From Mesobacillus foraminis (GTDB taxonomy: Bacteria > Bacillota > Bacilli > Bacillales > Cytobacillaceae), in NCBI RefSeq assembly GCF_004340465.1, contig NZ_SLVV01000011.1:1-64000 (forward strand): a stretch of 64,000 bases of DNA, given 5' to 3'. Positions within the stretch are counted from its first letter, which is position 1; each line of letters opens with the position of its first letter. A model generated the notes under the pieces. The model saw only the letters and a list, made by a program, of their open reading frames with translations, had not been told where the DNA came from and made no database searches. The translations under genes and the position numbers were made by a program. Of this stretch, positions 52,286 through 60,318 are shown piece by piece.

Positions 52286-52707
52286 AAAAACGCTACATTC
52301 TACTAGTGGGCATATGGTGTATAATCATTTTTGCATTCGCCTCTTCCAGATTCTATAACGGCGAAAATACATTAATGTACATTCAGATTCTGTTTGGGCT
52401 TGATTACAACCAGGCTGAAGTCTTAAATGCCTTCGTACGGAAAGGTGCCCATGTGTTTATCTTTGGTACCTTGGCGGTTATTATTTATTTTATGCTTAAA
52501 CGGAGGTTCTTCTTCTTGCCTTTGGGAGTAACAACTCTGTTTGCGATAGCTGATGAATATAATCAATCCCTGGTTCCCGGGAGAACAGCATTAGTGTCTG
52601 ATGTGTTATTGGACTCCTTGGCAGCTTTTTTGTTTCTAGTAATTGCCCGTAGGTATTTCGCTGACAGCAAGGGTAAGAATCTTTCTTATGACGTAACCAA
52701 GGAGTGA
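52282..52707 (+). CDS. VanZ-like membrane protein
   Basis: 141 residues, four membrane segments, with the VanZ pattern NAFVRKGAHVFIFGTLA and ADEYNQSLVPGRTALVSDVL. VanZ proteins give low-level teicoplanin or lipoglycopeptide resistance in some hosts; most chromosomal members have no known function. Coupled to the acyltransferase gene. Confidence 0.85.
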   Translation: MKKRYILLVGIWCIIIFAFASSRFYNGENTLMYIQILFGLDYNQAEVLNAFVRKGAHVFIFGTLAVIIYFMLKRRFFFLPLGVTTLFAIADEYNQSLVPGRTALVSDVLLDSLAAFLFLVIARRYFADSKGKNLSYDVTKE

Positions 52708-53050
52708 ATTGAACAATAATATTTGTGTTTGAATGGAATCCTTTTAGGCTGTGTAATAGTATGATCTGTAATGAGTATGGTCGTAACTTTAGTGACTAAA
52801 CAATAATTACTAAAATTACAAATCCCTTAATCTCTAAGTTTAAGGGAATGCCATAGGATATCGAGTTGTGGGGGATTTGGGACGAGCCTTGAAAGATTTT
52901 AAGTTTATTCCAAAAGACATCAAGGGTTTAAAAACTTAGGTAATAGATGCCATAGTTTAAACTAGCGGTTAAATAAAGGAACTGTTGCTTTTTTCATTTG
53001 CCATATAAATAGTAACCAATCCACTTCTGGGACTCAGTTAATATAGAAAA
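52708..53050. other. Gene-free spacer
   Basis: Contains one hairpin (CCCTTAA / TTAAGGG around 52826-52848, no T run) and otherwise nothing I can assign. It is a convergent-gene spacer between the VanZ-like gene and the minus-strand peptide gene. Confidence 0.4.
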
Positions 53051-53086
53051 AGGCAGGTGAAAAGTAAAACTTTCCACCCGCCTCTT
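53048..53086 (-). terminator. Terminator of the 72-aa peptide gene
   Basis: On the minus strand AGGCGGGTGGAAAGT pairs with ACTTTTCACCTGCCT, followed by TTTT. Some plus-strand function for upstream transcripts is possible. Confidence 0.7.
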
Positions 53087-53121
53087 TATTTTGAAATGTT
53101 TTTAAGCAATTCCTACAACCT

Positions 53122-53340
53122 TTAAGGGCGTCTTCCAGTTTTAGGACCTTTCCCTTTTCCAGGAAACACACCCCCTGTAGCCCCTCCGCCTGGAAATTCA
53201 CCACGCTCTTTAGCAGGAATACCATCGACGCCCCAACCCAATCCAGGAAATGGCTTATTTGTACTTCCGCTTATCTGTGTTTCAAATCTAATAGGAGTAT
53301 GGCTTAATACTTGTGGTTTTACAATTCGCTCCTTAATCAT
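53122..53340 (-). CDS. Gly-rich 72-residue peptide, candidate RiPP precursor
   Basis: Start ATG 53340 has AAAGGTGG 8 bases upstream. N-terminal leader-like part MIKERIVKPQVLSHTPIRFE with the KPxV...FET pattern common in precursor leaders, then a Gly/Pro/Lys-rich tail (NKPFPGLGWGVDGIPAKERG, EFPGGGATGGVFPGKG) ending in basic residues KTGRRP. No Cys. The tail resembles the 22-aa peptide at 46393, and the promoter carries the same GTTCTT inverted repeat. No modifying gene is adjacent on this strand; the nearest are the PqqD, peptidase and kinase genes 5-7 kb away. The alternative is a secreted matrix peptide without modification. Confidence 0.7.
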   Translation of the reverse strand: MIKERIVKPQVLSHTPIRFETQISGSTNKPFPGLGWGVDGIPAKERGEFPGGGATGGVFPGKGKGPKTGRRP

Positions 53341-53363
53341 CTTTTTTCACCACCTTTTATTTA

Positions 53364-53400
53364 ATTATATAACAAACATATTGTTCTTAAAATAGAACAA
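53364..53400 (-). promoter_or_regulatory. SinR-like operator and promoter of the 72-aa peptide gene
   Basis: TTGTTCT (53381-53387) and AGAACAA (53394-53400), a perfect 7-bp inverted repeat with 6-base spacer. On the minus strand TATAAT lies at 53364-53369, so the operator covers the -35 position. Confidence 0.6.
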
Positions 53401-53446
53401 AGGTGAAATATGAATTTATATATATCCGAAAATCAGCTTAAAGCAT

Positions 53447-53477
53447 AAATCCCCCTTTTTTAAAAAAGGGGGGATTT
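53447..53477. terminator. Long palindrome downstream of the GGDEF gene
   Basis: AAATCCCCCTTTTTT and AAAAAAGGGGGATTT make a nearly continuous palindrome of about 31 bases, 60 bases after the GGDEF stop. It probably ends that minus-strand transcript, though the T tract is inside the stem. Confidence 0.45.
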
Positions 53478-53539
53478 GTATCGTCATTTGATAAATTTTA
53501 TTGCCTAATTAAGCCCTGTCATTTGGTATCTATACCCCC

Positions 53540-54604
53540 TCACCCACAAACACAATTCCTTCCCATCTTCTTCGCCCTGTAAAGCTGCTGGTCGGCTTGC
53601 TCGATCGTACACTTCAAATCAGGAATTTGCAGTAATTCCGCAACCCCAATAGACAATGAAATGGGCAGTGAAATTTCTCTGTGTCCTCTAAAAAAGGATT
53701 GGTTGTCAATCTCCAAACGGATTTCCTCTAGTTGGTCTACCGCTTGTTCCCGAGTTTCGGCAGCAATAAAGATAATGAATTCATCTCCGCCATACCGGGC
53801 AGCGAACATGTCCTTCTGCAGCTTCCGGCAAATAATATCTCCTACGCTGTAAATGGCTTGATCCCCGACCTGGTGGCCATACATGTCATTTATTTTTTTA
53901 AAACGGTCAATATCCACCATGGCGATAAACATTTTCTTTGAACCGGGTTCGAAGGAAGAAAGGACTTTCTCGAATTTCCTCATGTTGTACAGGCCCGTCA
54001 GCGGATCCCTTTCTGCGTATACTTGCAGCTGCTTCGTCAGCTGAAGGTGGGCTGTCCCGGAGTAAATAAAGAAATATAAAATATACGAGCATAGCAGGAT
54101 GGAAGTTGCTCGGATTAAGACGAGTTCCCGAAAAATGGCTAGTCCGTTAGGTGAAGCGAGAACGATCGCCAGGTCTGAAACCAGCCACGATACGACGATG
54201 ATCCAAAACGTTTTTAGGTAGTCCATTTTATTTTCATTAAGCGGATAAGACAGCACTGCCATCAATGGCGGAAAAACGGTCGTAAATATGAGTTCCTGGA
54301 AATTCGTGTATCCTTCGGCCAGACTGAAGTACGCGCAAACAAGGAGAACAACCGGAACCGTATATTTCCACCCATGAAATAGAGCCAGGAAAATCAGCGG
54401 GACTAAACGAAAATCGAATTTCAGTCCATGGTAGCTTATCGGAAAATAAAACATCGTGATGACTGTTCCTGTCACAATGGCAATATGGATGATCGGGATA
54501 AGAGTATCATGAATTTTTTTGGTCTGATTTAAATACAGACATGTGTTGATCATCAAATGCATGAGAAGAAGTATTCCCAGATTGGAGAGGATGGCCTGGA
54601 CCAC
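53540..54604 (-). CDS. Membrane diguanylate cyclase (5TMR-LYT + GGDEF)
   Basis: 354 residues. N-terminal five- to six-helix sensor (about 5-185) with the 5TMR-LYT-like FDFRLVPLIFLALFHGWKYT, then a GGDEF domain (about 195-352) with intact active site RYGGDEFIIF. Product-inhibition site RxxD is not present at its usual place (LQKD instead), so feedback by c-di-GMP may be weak. Makes c-di-GMP, which in bacilli represses motility and favours matrix production. Start GTG 54604 with AGGAGG about 9 bases upstream. Divergent from the kinase gene. Confidence 0.9.
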   Translation of the reverse strand: MVQAILSNLGILLLMHLMINTCLYLNQTKKIHDTLIPIIHIAIVTGTVITMFYFPISYHGLKFDFRLVPLIFLALFHGWKYTVPVVLLVCAYFSLAEGYTNFQELIFTTVFPPLMAVLSYPLNENKMDYLKTFWIIVVSWLVSDLAIVLASPNGLAIFRELVLIRATSILLCSYILYFFIYSGTAHLQLTKQLQVYAERDPLTGLYNMRKFEKVLSSFEPGSKKMFIAMVDIDRFKKINDMYGHQVGDQAIYSVGDIICRKLQKDMFAARYGGDEFIIFIAAETREQAVDQLEEIRLEIDNQSFFRGHREISLPISLSIGVAELLQIPDLKCTIEQADQQLYRAKKMGRNCVCG

Positions 54605-54754
54605 TTCGGGTGCCTCCTAGTTCTAATTTTGATAGAAAAATGTATAATCCGCCGTGTCAGATTTGTGACTTTTTACCTAATGCTATAAAATGATGATTGG
54701 AATAGTGGTAAATAGACACAGCTGCTCCATATGCAGGAAAAAGAGTTTCTGTAC

Positions 54755-54784
54755 TTGGTAACATTATGAGATCGGGTTTATAAT
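54755..54784 (+). promoter_or_regulatory. Candidate promoter of the histidine kinase / HD-GYP region
   Basis: TTGGTA (54755-54760) and TATAAT (54779-54784) with 18-base spacer, about 136 bases upstream of the kinase start. The rest of the 54605-54920 spacer shows nothing further. Confidence 0.4.
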
Positions 54785-54920
54785 AGAATGATTGTCTTGC
54801 AGTATATCTTAAACTTTTATGATTTGAATAAAGGTCAAACGAAAATGGCCGATATTAAAAAAAGAAACATTATATCGATATAACTTTAGGGTATCGATGA
54901 TTAAAGGAGAGCCTTGGAAC

Positions 54921-56171
54921 ATGATTGATCATACCCGGGTAGAAGCATTAAAAATAGAGGAAATTAAAGCGACAAAATTATATTTGTATCTATTTTATTT
55001 CATGTATTTTGGATATGATTTCATCTATTATTATGTTCTGCCATTATTTATAGAGCGGAAAATGGGAGTTCCAGATGAAGGGTTAGGCTATTTCCCTTAT
55101 TTATTCCACCTTCTTTTGCTTCTGGTTGCCTATTATTTTACAAAAAAAGGGAACCCCTTTTCCATAAAATATATTTACTTTTTTTCATTTTTGGTTCTTG
55201 ATTTTATTAATAGTATCCTGCGTTATTGGGGAACCAGTAATGAATTTAAGACCGGGAACATAGTTGAAATTTTGATTGTCCTCTTTGCTCCCTTGTTTGT
55301 AAATAAAGGGTACTTCTGGCTGGTATCAATTGGAATGATCTTGAAATACATTGTTTATGGACTGCTGTTTAAAAGTCCCAGCTTAATTCTGCCGGTAGTC
55401 TTGCTGCTGTTTTTCTCCATCGTAGGATATATCTTGCTAACGCGTTTTAATTCTTACATTAATGGAATGATTAAGGCATATGAAAATTCCCGTCAAAAGG
55501 AAAACCTTGCTGTGATTGGGCAAATGGCAGCCTCGATTGCTCATGAAATCAGGAACCCTTTATCTGCTCTCAAAGGTTTTACACAGCTCCAGCAGGAAAA
55601 AGATATGTCTAAAGATAACTTTTATCCAATCATGCTGAATGAGATTGACCGTATCAATATGATTGTTTCGGATCTATTGATTATTGGAAAACCCAATGGA
55701 TCGACAAGGAATAAAGCAGAAATTGGTAATATTATTCATTATGTCGTTTCTATCATTAAACCGCAAGCAGTAAGGCAGGGAGTCGAGATTCATATTCAGA
55801 AGGACCGCGATCTTCCGCCTATTTTGTGTGATGAGAATCAATTAAAACAGGTTTTTATCAACCTCCTCAAAAATGCAGTGGAAGCCATGCCAGATGGGGG
55901 AAATATTTATTTAATAGTGCAAGCTGCCAAAGACTCATTGGTGGTTTCCATTAAGGATGAAGGGGTTGGGATTCCAAGTGATAAAATCGAAAAACTTGGT
56001 GAACCTTTTTATACGACGAAGGAAAACGGAACGGGACTTGGATTTATGGTGACAAAAAAAATTATTGAAGAGCATGGCGGCAAAATTGGAGTTCAAAGCG
56101 TTAAGAACAAGGGGACAACCGTGGATGTCTCCTTGCCTGCAGGTCCGATAGTTGGTTCAAACAATATTTAA
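54921..56171 (+). CDS. Membrane sensor histidine kinase, sporulation-kinase type
   Basis: 416 residues. Six membrane segments (about 15-190), HisKA with phosphorylated His in ASIAHEIRNPLSALKGFTQL, and HATPase_c with N box NQLKQVFINLLKNAVEAMPDGG and G box GTGLGFMVTKKIIEEHGG. The kinase core is of the KinA/KinB family that feeds the Spo0 phosphorelay; no response regulator is adjacent. The membrane part is homologous to that of the following HD-GYP gene. ATG 54921 is preferred (AAAGGAGAG upstream); ATG 54897 has no site. A strong hairpin follows the stop. Confidence 0.88.
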   Translation: MIDHTRVEALKIEEIKATKLYLYLFYFMYFGYDFIYYYVLPLFIERKMGVPDEGLGYFPYLFHLLLLLVAYYFTKKGNPFSIKYIYFFSFLVLDFINSILRYWGTSNEFKTGNIVEILIVLFAPLFVNKGYFWLVSIGMILKYIVYGLLFKSPSLILPVVLLLFFSIVGYILLTRFNSYINGMIKAYENSRQKENLAVIGQMAASIAHEIRNPLSALKGFTQLQQEKDMSKDNFYPIMLNEIDRINMIVSDLLIIGKPNGSTRNKAEIGNIIHYVVSIIKPQAVRQGVEIHIQKDRDLPPILCDENQLKQVFINLLKNAVEAMPDGGNIYLIVQAAKDSLVVSIKDEGVGIPSDKIEKLGEPFYTTKENGTGLGFMVTKKIIEEHGGKIGVQSVKNKGTTVDVSLPAGPIVGSNNI

Positions 56172-56208
56172 ACCAAAAGGTCTATTTTTATGATAGTCCT
56201 TTTGGTTT
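56170..56208 (+). terminator. Hairpin after the histidine kinase gene
   Basis: AAACCAAAAGG and CCTTTTGGTTT, extended by GTCTAT / ATAGT pairing. Strong stem but no T run after it, so termination may be partial. Confidence 0.5.
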
Positions 56209-56296
56209 ATAATGAGGAAGATGTGTCGATTTTTGACGATTTACATATAGGTATTTAGGCTCATTTTTATTAAAAAGAAGAGGATTTTGTAAACTT

Positions 56297-57562
56297 ATGA
56301 GAAATTATGGCGATATGAACGTAAAGGAATATAATGAAACGAATAACTCGCGAGGTATTAATATGGATGGGATGCTAAACGATCAGGCGTTAACCAATAC
56401 AGAAAATCGGACGCTCAAATGGTTCCTTGGAATGTTTTATATCATCTTTTTCTTATATGAGTTTTATTTTCAATTTATTTATATTCCATATCGAGATGAG
56501 GATTCTGCATCTTTAAGTGCCTGGAATTATGTTATTTATATATTGATGATTCTCCTTCTGCCTGTTTCTAAAATTCTTGTAAAAAAGGGTAAATTATTTC
56601 TTGTAAAATATGTTTTTGTAGCTAGTTATTTGTGTATAGCTCTATTAAATGAAATTTATATATATTTCAACAGCGGTATGGAGTACCAAAGTGGAAATGT
56701 TGTCGAAGTTGTTTTGGTCTTGTTTGCCCCTATTTTTGTCAACAGCCACTTCTTCTGGTTTGTTTCCATAGGAATAGGGCTGAAGTATGGAGTTGCCGGC
56801 TTGCTGTTCCATTCTTCCGAAGCGTTGTTTCCTTTATCATTGGTATTCGTTATATCAGGTGTGTCCTATATAATTTTAAGAAGATTTCAAGTCTATGTGG
56901 GAGCGATTGAGACCTCCTATAATAATCAGTTAACTGGAATTGTGCGAGGCGTAATCGCCACCATTGAATTAAAAGATCCTTATACAAGAGGGCACAGTGA
57001 AAGAGTCGCCTTTTATGCCAAATCGCTTGCTGCGGCATTGAATCGGTTTTCTCAGAATGAATTAAATGCATTTAATTATGCTTGTTTATTGCACGATATT
57101 GGAAAGGTTAACATTCCTGATTCAATCTTGATGAAACCGACCCGGCTGACACCTGAAGAATATGAAGTAATTAAAACTCATCCCGTAAGTGGTGCTGAAG
57201 CCATTCAAAAGGTTGACGGGCTGAAGATGGATATCGATGTGATTAAATATCATCATGAACGCTGGGATGGACAGGGGTATCCTGAACAGCTGTCAGGGAA
57301 GGAAATTCCGTTGCTGGCGAGAGTAGTGGCCATTGCTGATGCTTTTGATGCGATGACTTCCTCCAGATCCTACCGAAATGCGCTCGCCCTGGATGATGCT
57401 TATAGACGGATTATTGAGGGAAAAGGAACCCAGTTTGATCCGAAACTGGTAGAAGTGTTTCAAACAGTCTTTCCTGATTGGGTTAAGTTCCATCAGTCCT
57501 ATAAATGGGCCGATGAAGCCCCCCTTCAACATAATGTTAATGGGAAGGAGGTGTCCGAATGA
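56297..57562 (+). CDS. Membrane HD-GYP phosphodiesterase
   Basis: 421 residues (or 399 if the ATG at 56363, which has GAGGT 6 bases upstream, is used). Six membrane segments then an HD-GYP domain with HSERVAFYAKSLA, HDIGKVNIPD, HHERWDGQGYPEQLSG and RVVAIADAFDAMTS, all ligands present. It should hydrolyse c-di-GMP, opposing the GGDEF protein 2 kb away. The membrane part matches that of the preceding kinase (GNVVEVVLVLFAPIFVN against GNIVEILIVLFAPLFVN; FWFVSIGIGLKYGVAGLLF against FWLVSIGMILKYIVYGLLF). The stop overlaps the start of the CWWC peptide gene. Confidence 0.9.
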   Translation: MRNYGDMNVKEYNETNNSRGINMDGMLNDQALTNTENRTLKWFLGMFYIIFFLYEFYFQFIYIPYRDEDSASLSAWNYVIYILMILLLPVSKILVKKGKLFLVKYVFVASYLCIALLNEIYIYFNSGMEYQSGNVVEVVLVLFAPIFVNSHFFWFVSIGIGLKYGVAGLLFHSSEALFPLSLVFVISGVSYIILRRFQVYVGAIETSYNNQLTGIVRGVIATIELKDPYTRGHSERVAFYAKSLAAALNRFSQNELNAFNYACLLHDIGKVNIPDSILMKPTRLTPEEYEVIKTHPVSGAEAIQKVDGLKMDIDVIKYHHERWDGQGYPEQLSGKEIPLLARVVAIADAFDAMTSSRSYRNALALDDAYRRIIEGKGTQFDPKLVEVFQTVFPDWVKFHQSYKWADEAPLQHNVNGKEVSE

Positions 57563-57636
57563 AGATCCGCAAGCTTAAAAAAGTGAAAACAACTTGCTGG
57601 TGGTGTGTTTTGTTACCGGGCTATGGGAAAACCTGA
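57559..57636 (+). CDS. CWWC peptide of 25 residues, candidate RiPP precursor
   Basis: ATG 57559 overlaps the HD-GYP stop (ATGA) and has a near-perfect ribosome site, AAGGAGGTG, 6 bases upstream, much better than chance. The N-terminal half MKIRKLKKVKTT is strongly basic; the C-terminal half is CWWCVLLPGYGKT, with two Cys around two Trp and a Pro-Gly-Tyr-Gly end. A hairpin with T run separates it from a gene for a PqqD-M50 fusion protease, the usual precursor-attenuator-enzyme layout of RiPP operons. I do not recognise the peptide family. A membrane-active or signalling peptide released by the M50 protease is the main hypothesis. Confidence 0.65.
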   Translation: MKIRKLKKVKTTCWWCVLLPGYGKT

Positions 57637-57645
57637 TGGAAAAAG

Positions 57646-57679
57646 GGGATGCGGGCATAAGCTTTGCATCCCTATTTTT
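57646..57679 (+). terminator. Attenuator between CWWC peptide and M50 gene
   Basis: GGGATGC (57646-57652) and GCATCCC (57666-57672) form a stem followed by TATTTTTA. Confidence 0.7.
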
Positions 57680-57699
57680 AATAAAAAGGCGGTTAACTT

Positions 57700-58881
57700 A
57701 TGAAGACAGGCGCATATTCCAAGTTGACTCTTCACTCCCTTCACATCCGCAAAGACAAGAAAAACTATATTGTGGAAGACCTCTCTTCGGGTGAGTTTTA
57801 TGAAATGCCGAAGATTTGCATAGATGCTATTGAAATGATTAATGAGGGGAAGATGCTTTCCGAGATTGAGGCTGTGCTGACCTCCGGATATCCTGATGAA
57901 GAGGTTGATATGACTGATTTTGCAGGGCAGCTTTTTGCATTGGGCCTTGTTAAAAGCGTGGATGGGGAGGAGGTTCCCCGGACGGAAAAGAAACGTGGAG
58001 AGCCTGAAGGCTTTAACTGGATTTCCCCTCGGGTCGGCAAGTTCTTTTTTAACTCGTTCATGACGAGAGGGTATATTGGGGCAATGATTCTTTGCGTAGT
58101 TATTTTTCTTGTCCGGCCTGAGCTTTGGCCTCGATATCAGGATATCTTCCCGTTTGATTTAATGATGTACAATATCGTTGCTGTCCTGCTTGTGACGTTT
58201 CTGCTGGTGCTTGTCCATGAAATGGGCCATGTACTTGCGGTTCGCTCGGAGGGTTTGCCGACAAGGATTGAGCTTGGGCACCGGCTTGTGTTCGTGGTCC
58301 TGGAAACGGATATGAGCCGGGTTTGGTCGCTTCCTCCCGAAAAAAGGAACAGATTGTATCTTGCGGGGCTGTATTTTGATGCTGTCATGCTGCTGGCAGC
58401 GCTCGCAGCGAAGTTGGTGTTTAGTGATGATGAAGTGATTATGGGGATCGCCGGGGTGGTGGTGCTTAATACGGTCATTCGCATCATCTATCAGTTCTGC
58501 ATCTACATGAAAACAGACTTTTACTATGTGCTTGAAAATAAAACGGGCTGCTATAATTTGATGGAGAATGGGCAAAGTTTCCTTAAGAACACACTGTCCT
58601 TTCTGCCCGGTGAACCGTACACCGAGGCCTTTTCAGGCGAGGAGAAGCTGGTTCGCCCATATGCTGTTTTTTATCTGCTGGGGGTTATTATTACACTGGT
58701 CCTTGCTGCGGCTTATTCGGTTCCGCAGCTGGCTTTTGCCGGGTCCTATATTTACACGGGCCTCAGTCATCACCCCGGCACCCTGTTGTTTTGGGATGCG
58801 CTGATCTTTTTGCTGCAATTTATCCTCGTCTTTGGACTGTTGTTTTATTCATGGTCGAAAAAATATCGCTTAAACCAGTAA
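57700..58881 (+). CDS. PqqD-like domain fused to M50 membrane metalloprotease (YydH-like)
   Basis: 393 residues. Residues 1-100 look like a PqqD/RRE winged helix (LHSLHIRKDKKNYIVEDLSS, EMINEGKMLSEIEAVL, FAGQLFALGLV). Six or more membrane segments follow, with the zinc site HEMGH at about 173-177 and a possible third ligand in KTDFYYVLENKTG. This is the domain order of RiPP-associated M50 proteases such as YydH of the epipeptide system. It should bind a leader with the first domain and cut it at or in the membrane. AAGGCGG lies 8 bases before ATG 57700. No radical SAM or exporter gene is adjacent, so the system is either minimal or uses partners elsewhere. Confidence 0.8.
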   Translation: MKTGAYSKLTLHSLHIRKDKKNYIVEDLSSGEFYEMPKICIDAIEMINEGKMLSEIEAVLTSGYPDEEVDMTDFAGQLFALGLVKSVDGEEVPRTEKKRGEPEGFNWISPRVGKFFFNSFMTRGYIGAMILCVVIFLVRPELWPRYQDIFPFDLMMYNIVAVLLVTFLLVLVHEMGHVLAVRSEGLPTRIELGHRLVFVVLETDMSRVWSLPPEKRNRLYLAGLYFDAVMLLAALAAKLVFSDDEVIMGIAGVVVLNTVIRIIYQFCIYMKTDFYYVLENKTGCYNLMENGQSFLKNTLSFLPGEPYTEAFSGEEKLVRPYAVFYLLGVIITLVLAAAYSVPQLAFAGSYIYTGLSHHPGTLLFWDALIFLLQFILVFGLLFYSWSKKYRLNQ

Positions 58882-58903
58882 AGACAGCTGTAGAGCTGTC
58901 TTT
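58880..58903. terminator. Bidirectional terminator between M50 and M20 genes
   Basis: Perfect 10-bp stem AAAGACAGCT / AGCTGTCTTT with loop GTAG, between two convergent stops. Confidence 0.65.
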
Positions 58904-59963
58904 ACCATTTTCGTGCGTAATCCACGAGCATATTCTTATAAGTATTTAGCGAGCTGATCACTACATATTCTTCATTGCCGTGCCAGTTTGCACCGCTCGG
59001 CCCGAATTCAATGGCCGGGATGCCTTTCGAAGCAAAAAAGTGGGTATCCGCTGCGCCGTGCTGTCCGAAATATTCGACAGGGTGCTTGGTATGTTGTTCA
59101 ACAATGGGACTGAGTTTTTTTACGAACTCATCGTTCTCTTTGGTTTCAACCGGCGGCCCCGCAACCTTTACAGTAATTTCTCCATCGGTGATGCTTTGAA
59201 TCTGGGATGTGATCGTATCTGCGTCCTGGCCGGGCAGATACCGGATATCGAACGAGATTGTACAGCTTTCGGGAACCTTATTGTAGACATCCCCGCCCTT
59301 GATTTTTGCCCAGTTCACGGATGGGTAAGGGTAAAACTCGGAGCTTTCGCTCATAAATGGAAGCTTGAGTATTTGTTTATGCAGCCTGCAGGCTTTTATG
59401 ATGGCATTTTCGCCTTCCCATGGTCGGCTTCCGTGGGCCGGTTTACCCTTAATATCAATATCGAGATGGAGTACGCCTTTTGCCTGAAGGGCAATTCCCA
59501 GCTGGGTAGGCTCCGAGCAGATGACAAAATCGCCGGTGTAGCCGTTCTCTACAAGATATCCCGTACAGTTGTAGCCGCCAACCTCTTCATCTGAAACGAT
59601 CTGCAGCTGTATCTTCACTCCAAGGGGCTCGTCCTTCAGCTCTGCCAGGGCGCACATCATGGCGGCTACACCGGCCTTCATATCAGCAGCCCCGCGGCCA
59701 AATAACAGTCCATCCTTTTCGCGAGGGATAAACTGATCCTTCTTGCCGCTGACCACATCCACGTGGCCGTTAAATACAATCGTTTTTTCCCCGCTGCCGA
59801 TCTCGCAAAGCAGCATTTTATAGCCGTTGTTCTCCAGTTCCAGTGTCTGCAGTCCATGCTCCTTCAGCCATTGACAGCAGAAATCGACCGTGTGGTTGGC
59901 TCCGTCGATATGGGAGCTGTCAATGAGGAGCATCTCTCTCAGCAAAGTCTTGACGTCTTCCAT
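58902..59963 (-). CDS. M20 family metallopeptidase (ArgE/DapE/ACY1)
   Basis: 353 residues. First zinc ligands in VFNGHVDVVSG, the bridging Asp in RGAADMKAGVAAM, catalytic Glu-Glu in VSDEEVGGYNCTG; lid domain between about 165 and 280; final His in FGPSGANWHGNEEY. Hydrolyses N-acyl amino acids or small peptides; resembles acetylornithine deacetylase but the true substrate is open. ATG 59963 is preferred because GAGGAGG lies 7 bases upstream; the ORF extends 14 codons further. Confidence 0.88.
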   Translation of the reverse strand: MEDVKTLLREMLLIDSSHIDGANHTVDFCCQWLKEHGLQTLELENNGYKMLLCEIGSGEKTIVFNGHVDVVSGKKDQFIPREKDGLLFGRGAADMKAGVAAMMCALAELKDEPLGVKIQLQIVSDEEVGGYNCTGYLVENGYTGDFVICSEPTQLGIALQAKGVLHLDIDIKGKPAHGSRPWEGENAIIKACRLHKQILKLPFMSESSEFYPYPSVNWAKIKGGDVYNKVPESCTISFDIRYLPGQDADTITSQIQSITDGEITVKVAGPPVETKENDEFVKKLSPIVEQHTKHPVEYFGQHGAADTHFFASKGIPAIEFGPSGANWHGNEEYVVISSLNTYKNMLVDYARKW

Positions 59964-60234
59964 AATCCAGCCTCCTCTAAAAAGGTCTTCATTAGTCCAT
60001 ACCACAAGGCAGGCTTTTCAACCATTTTAGGGTCAATTAAGTGGGTTGGATTTTGAAAACAAGGAATATCCGGTTAACTATGTATTGTATCCGGTTCAAA
60101 GTTTAATAACTATAACCGTCGCCGTGCAAATAAAATTACATGGATAATCCCTGGGAAAAAGAAGATAAAGGGCAGATAGAAGAGATCTGCGTACCCTCCT
60201 TAGAACCTTGCTGAGGATAATTAAAAAATGAATT

Positions 60235-60318
60235 GTTCTATGTTAATGATCGATTTTTTCCAGTTATGCATCGATTTATTGTAAAAACTGTGTCCAGGCT
60301 GTGAAAACAACTGAAAAA
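60235..60318 (-). repeat. Interspersed repeat copy C, two 21-bp units
   Basis: In minus orientation: head CAGCCTGGACACAGTTTTTA and AATAA, then two 21-base units based on AATCGATGCATAA (60256-60276 and 60235-60255). Same element as copy A (6781-6891) and B (60443-60579). Confidence 0.7.

Noticed and set aside
58980-59594. 204-aa plus-strand ORF antisense to the M20 gene
   Set aside because: Shadow of a clearly conserved enzyme gene.
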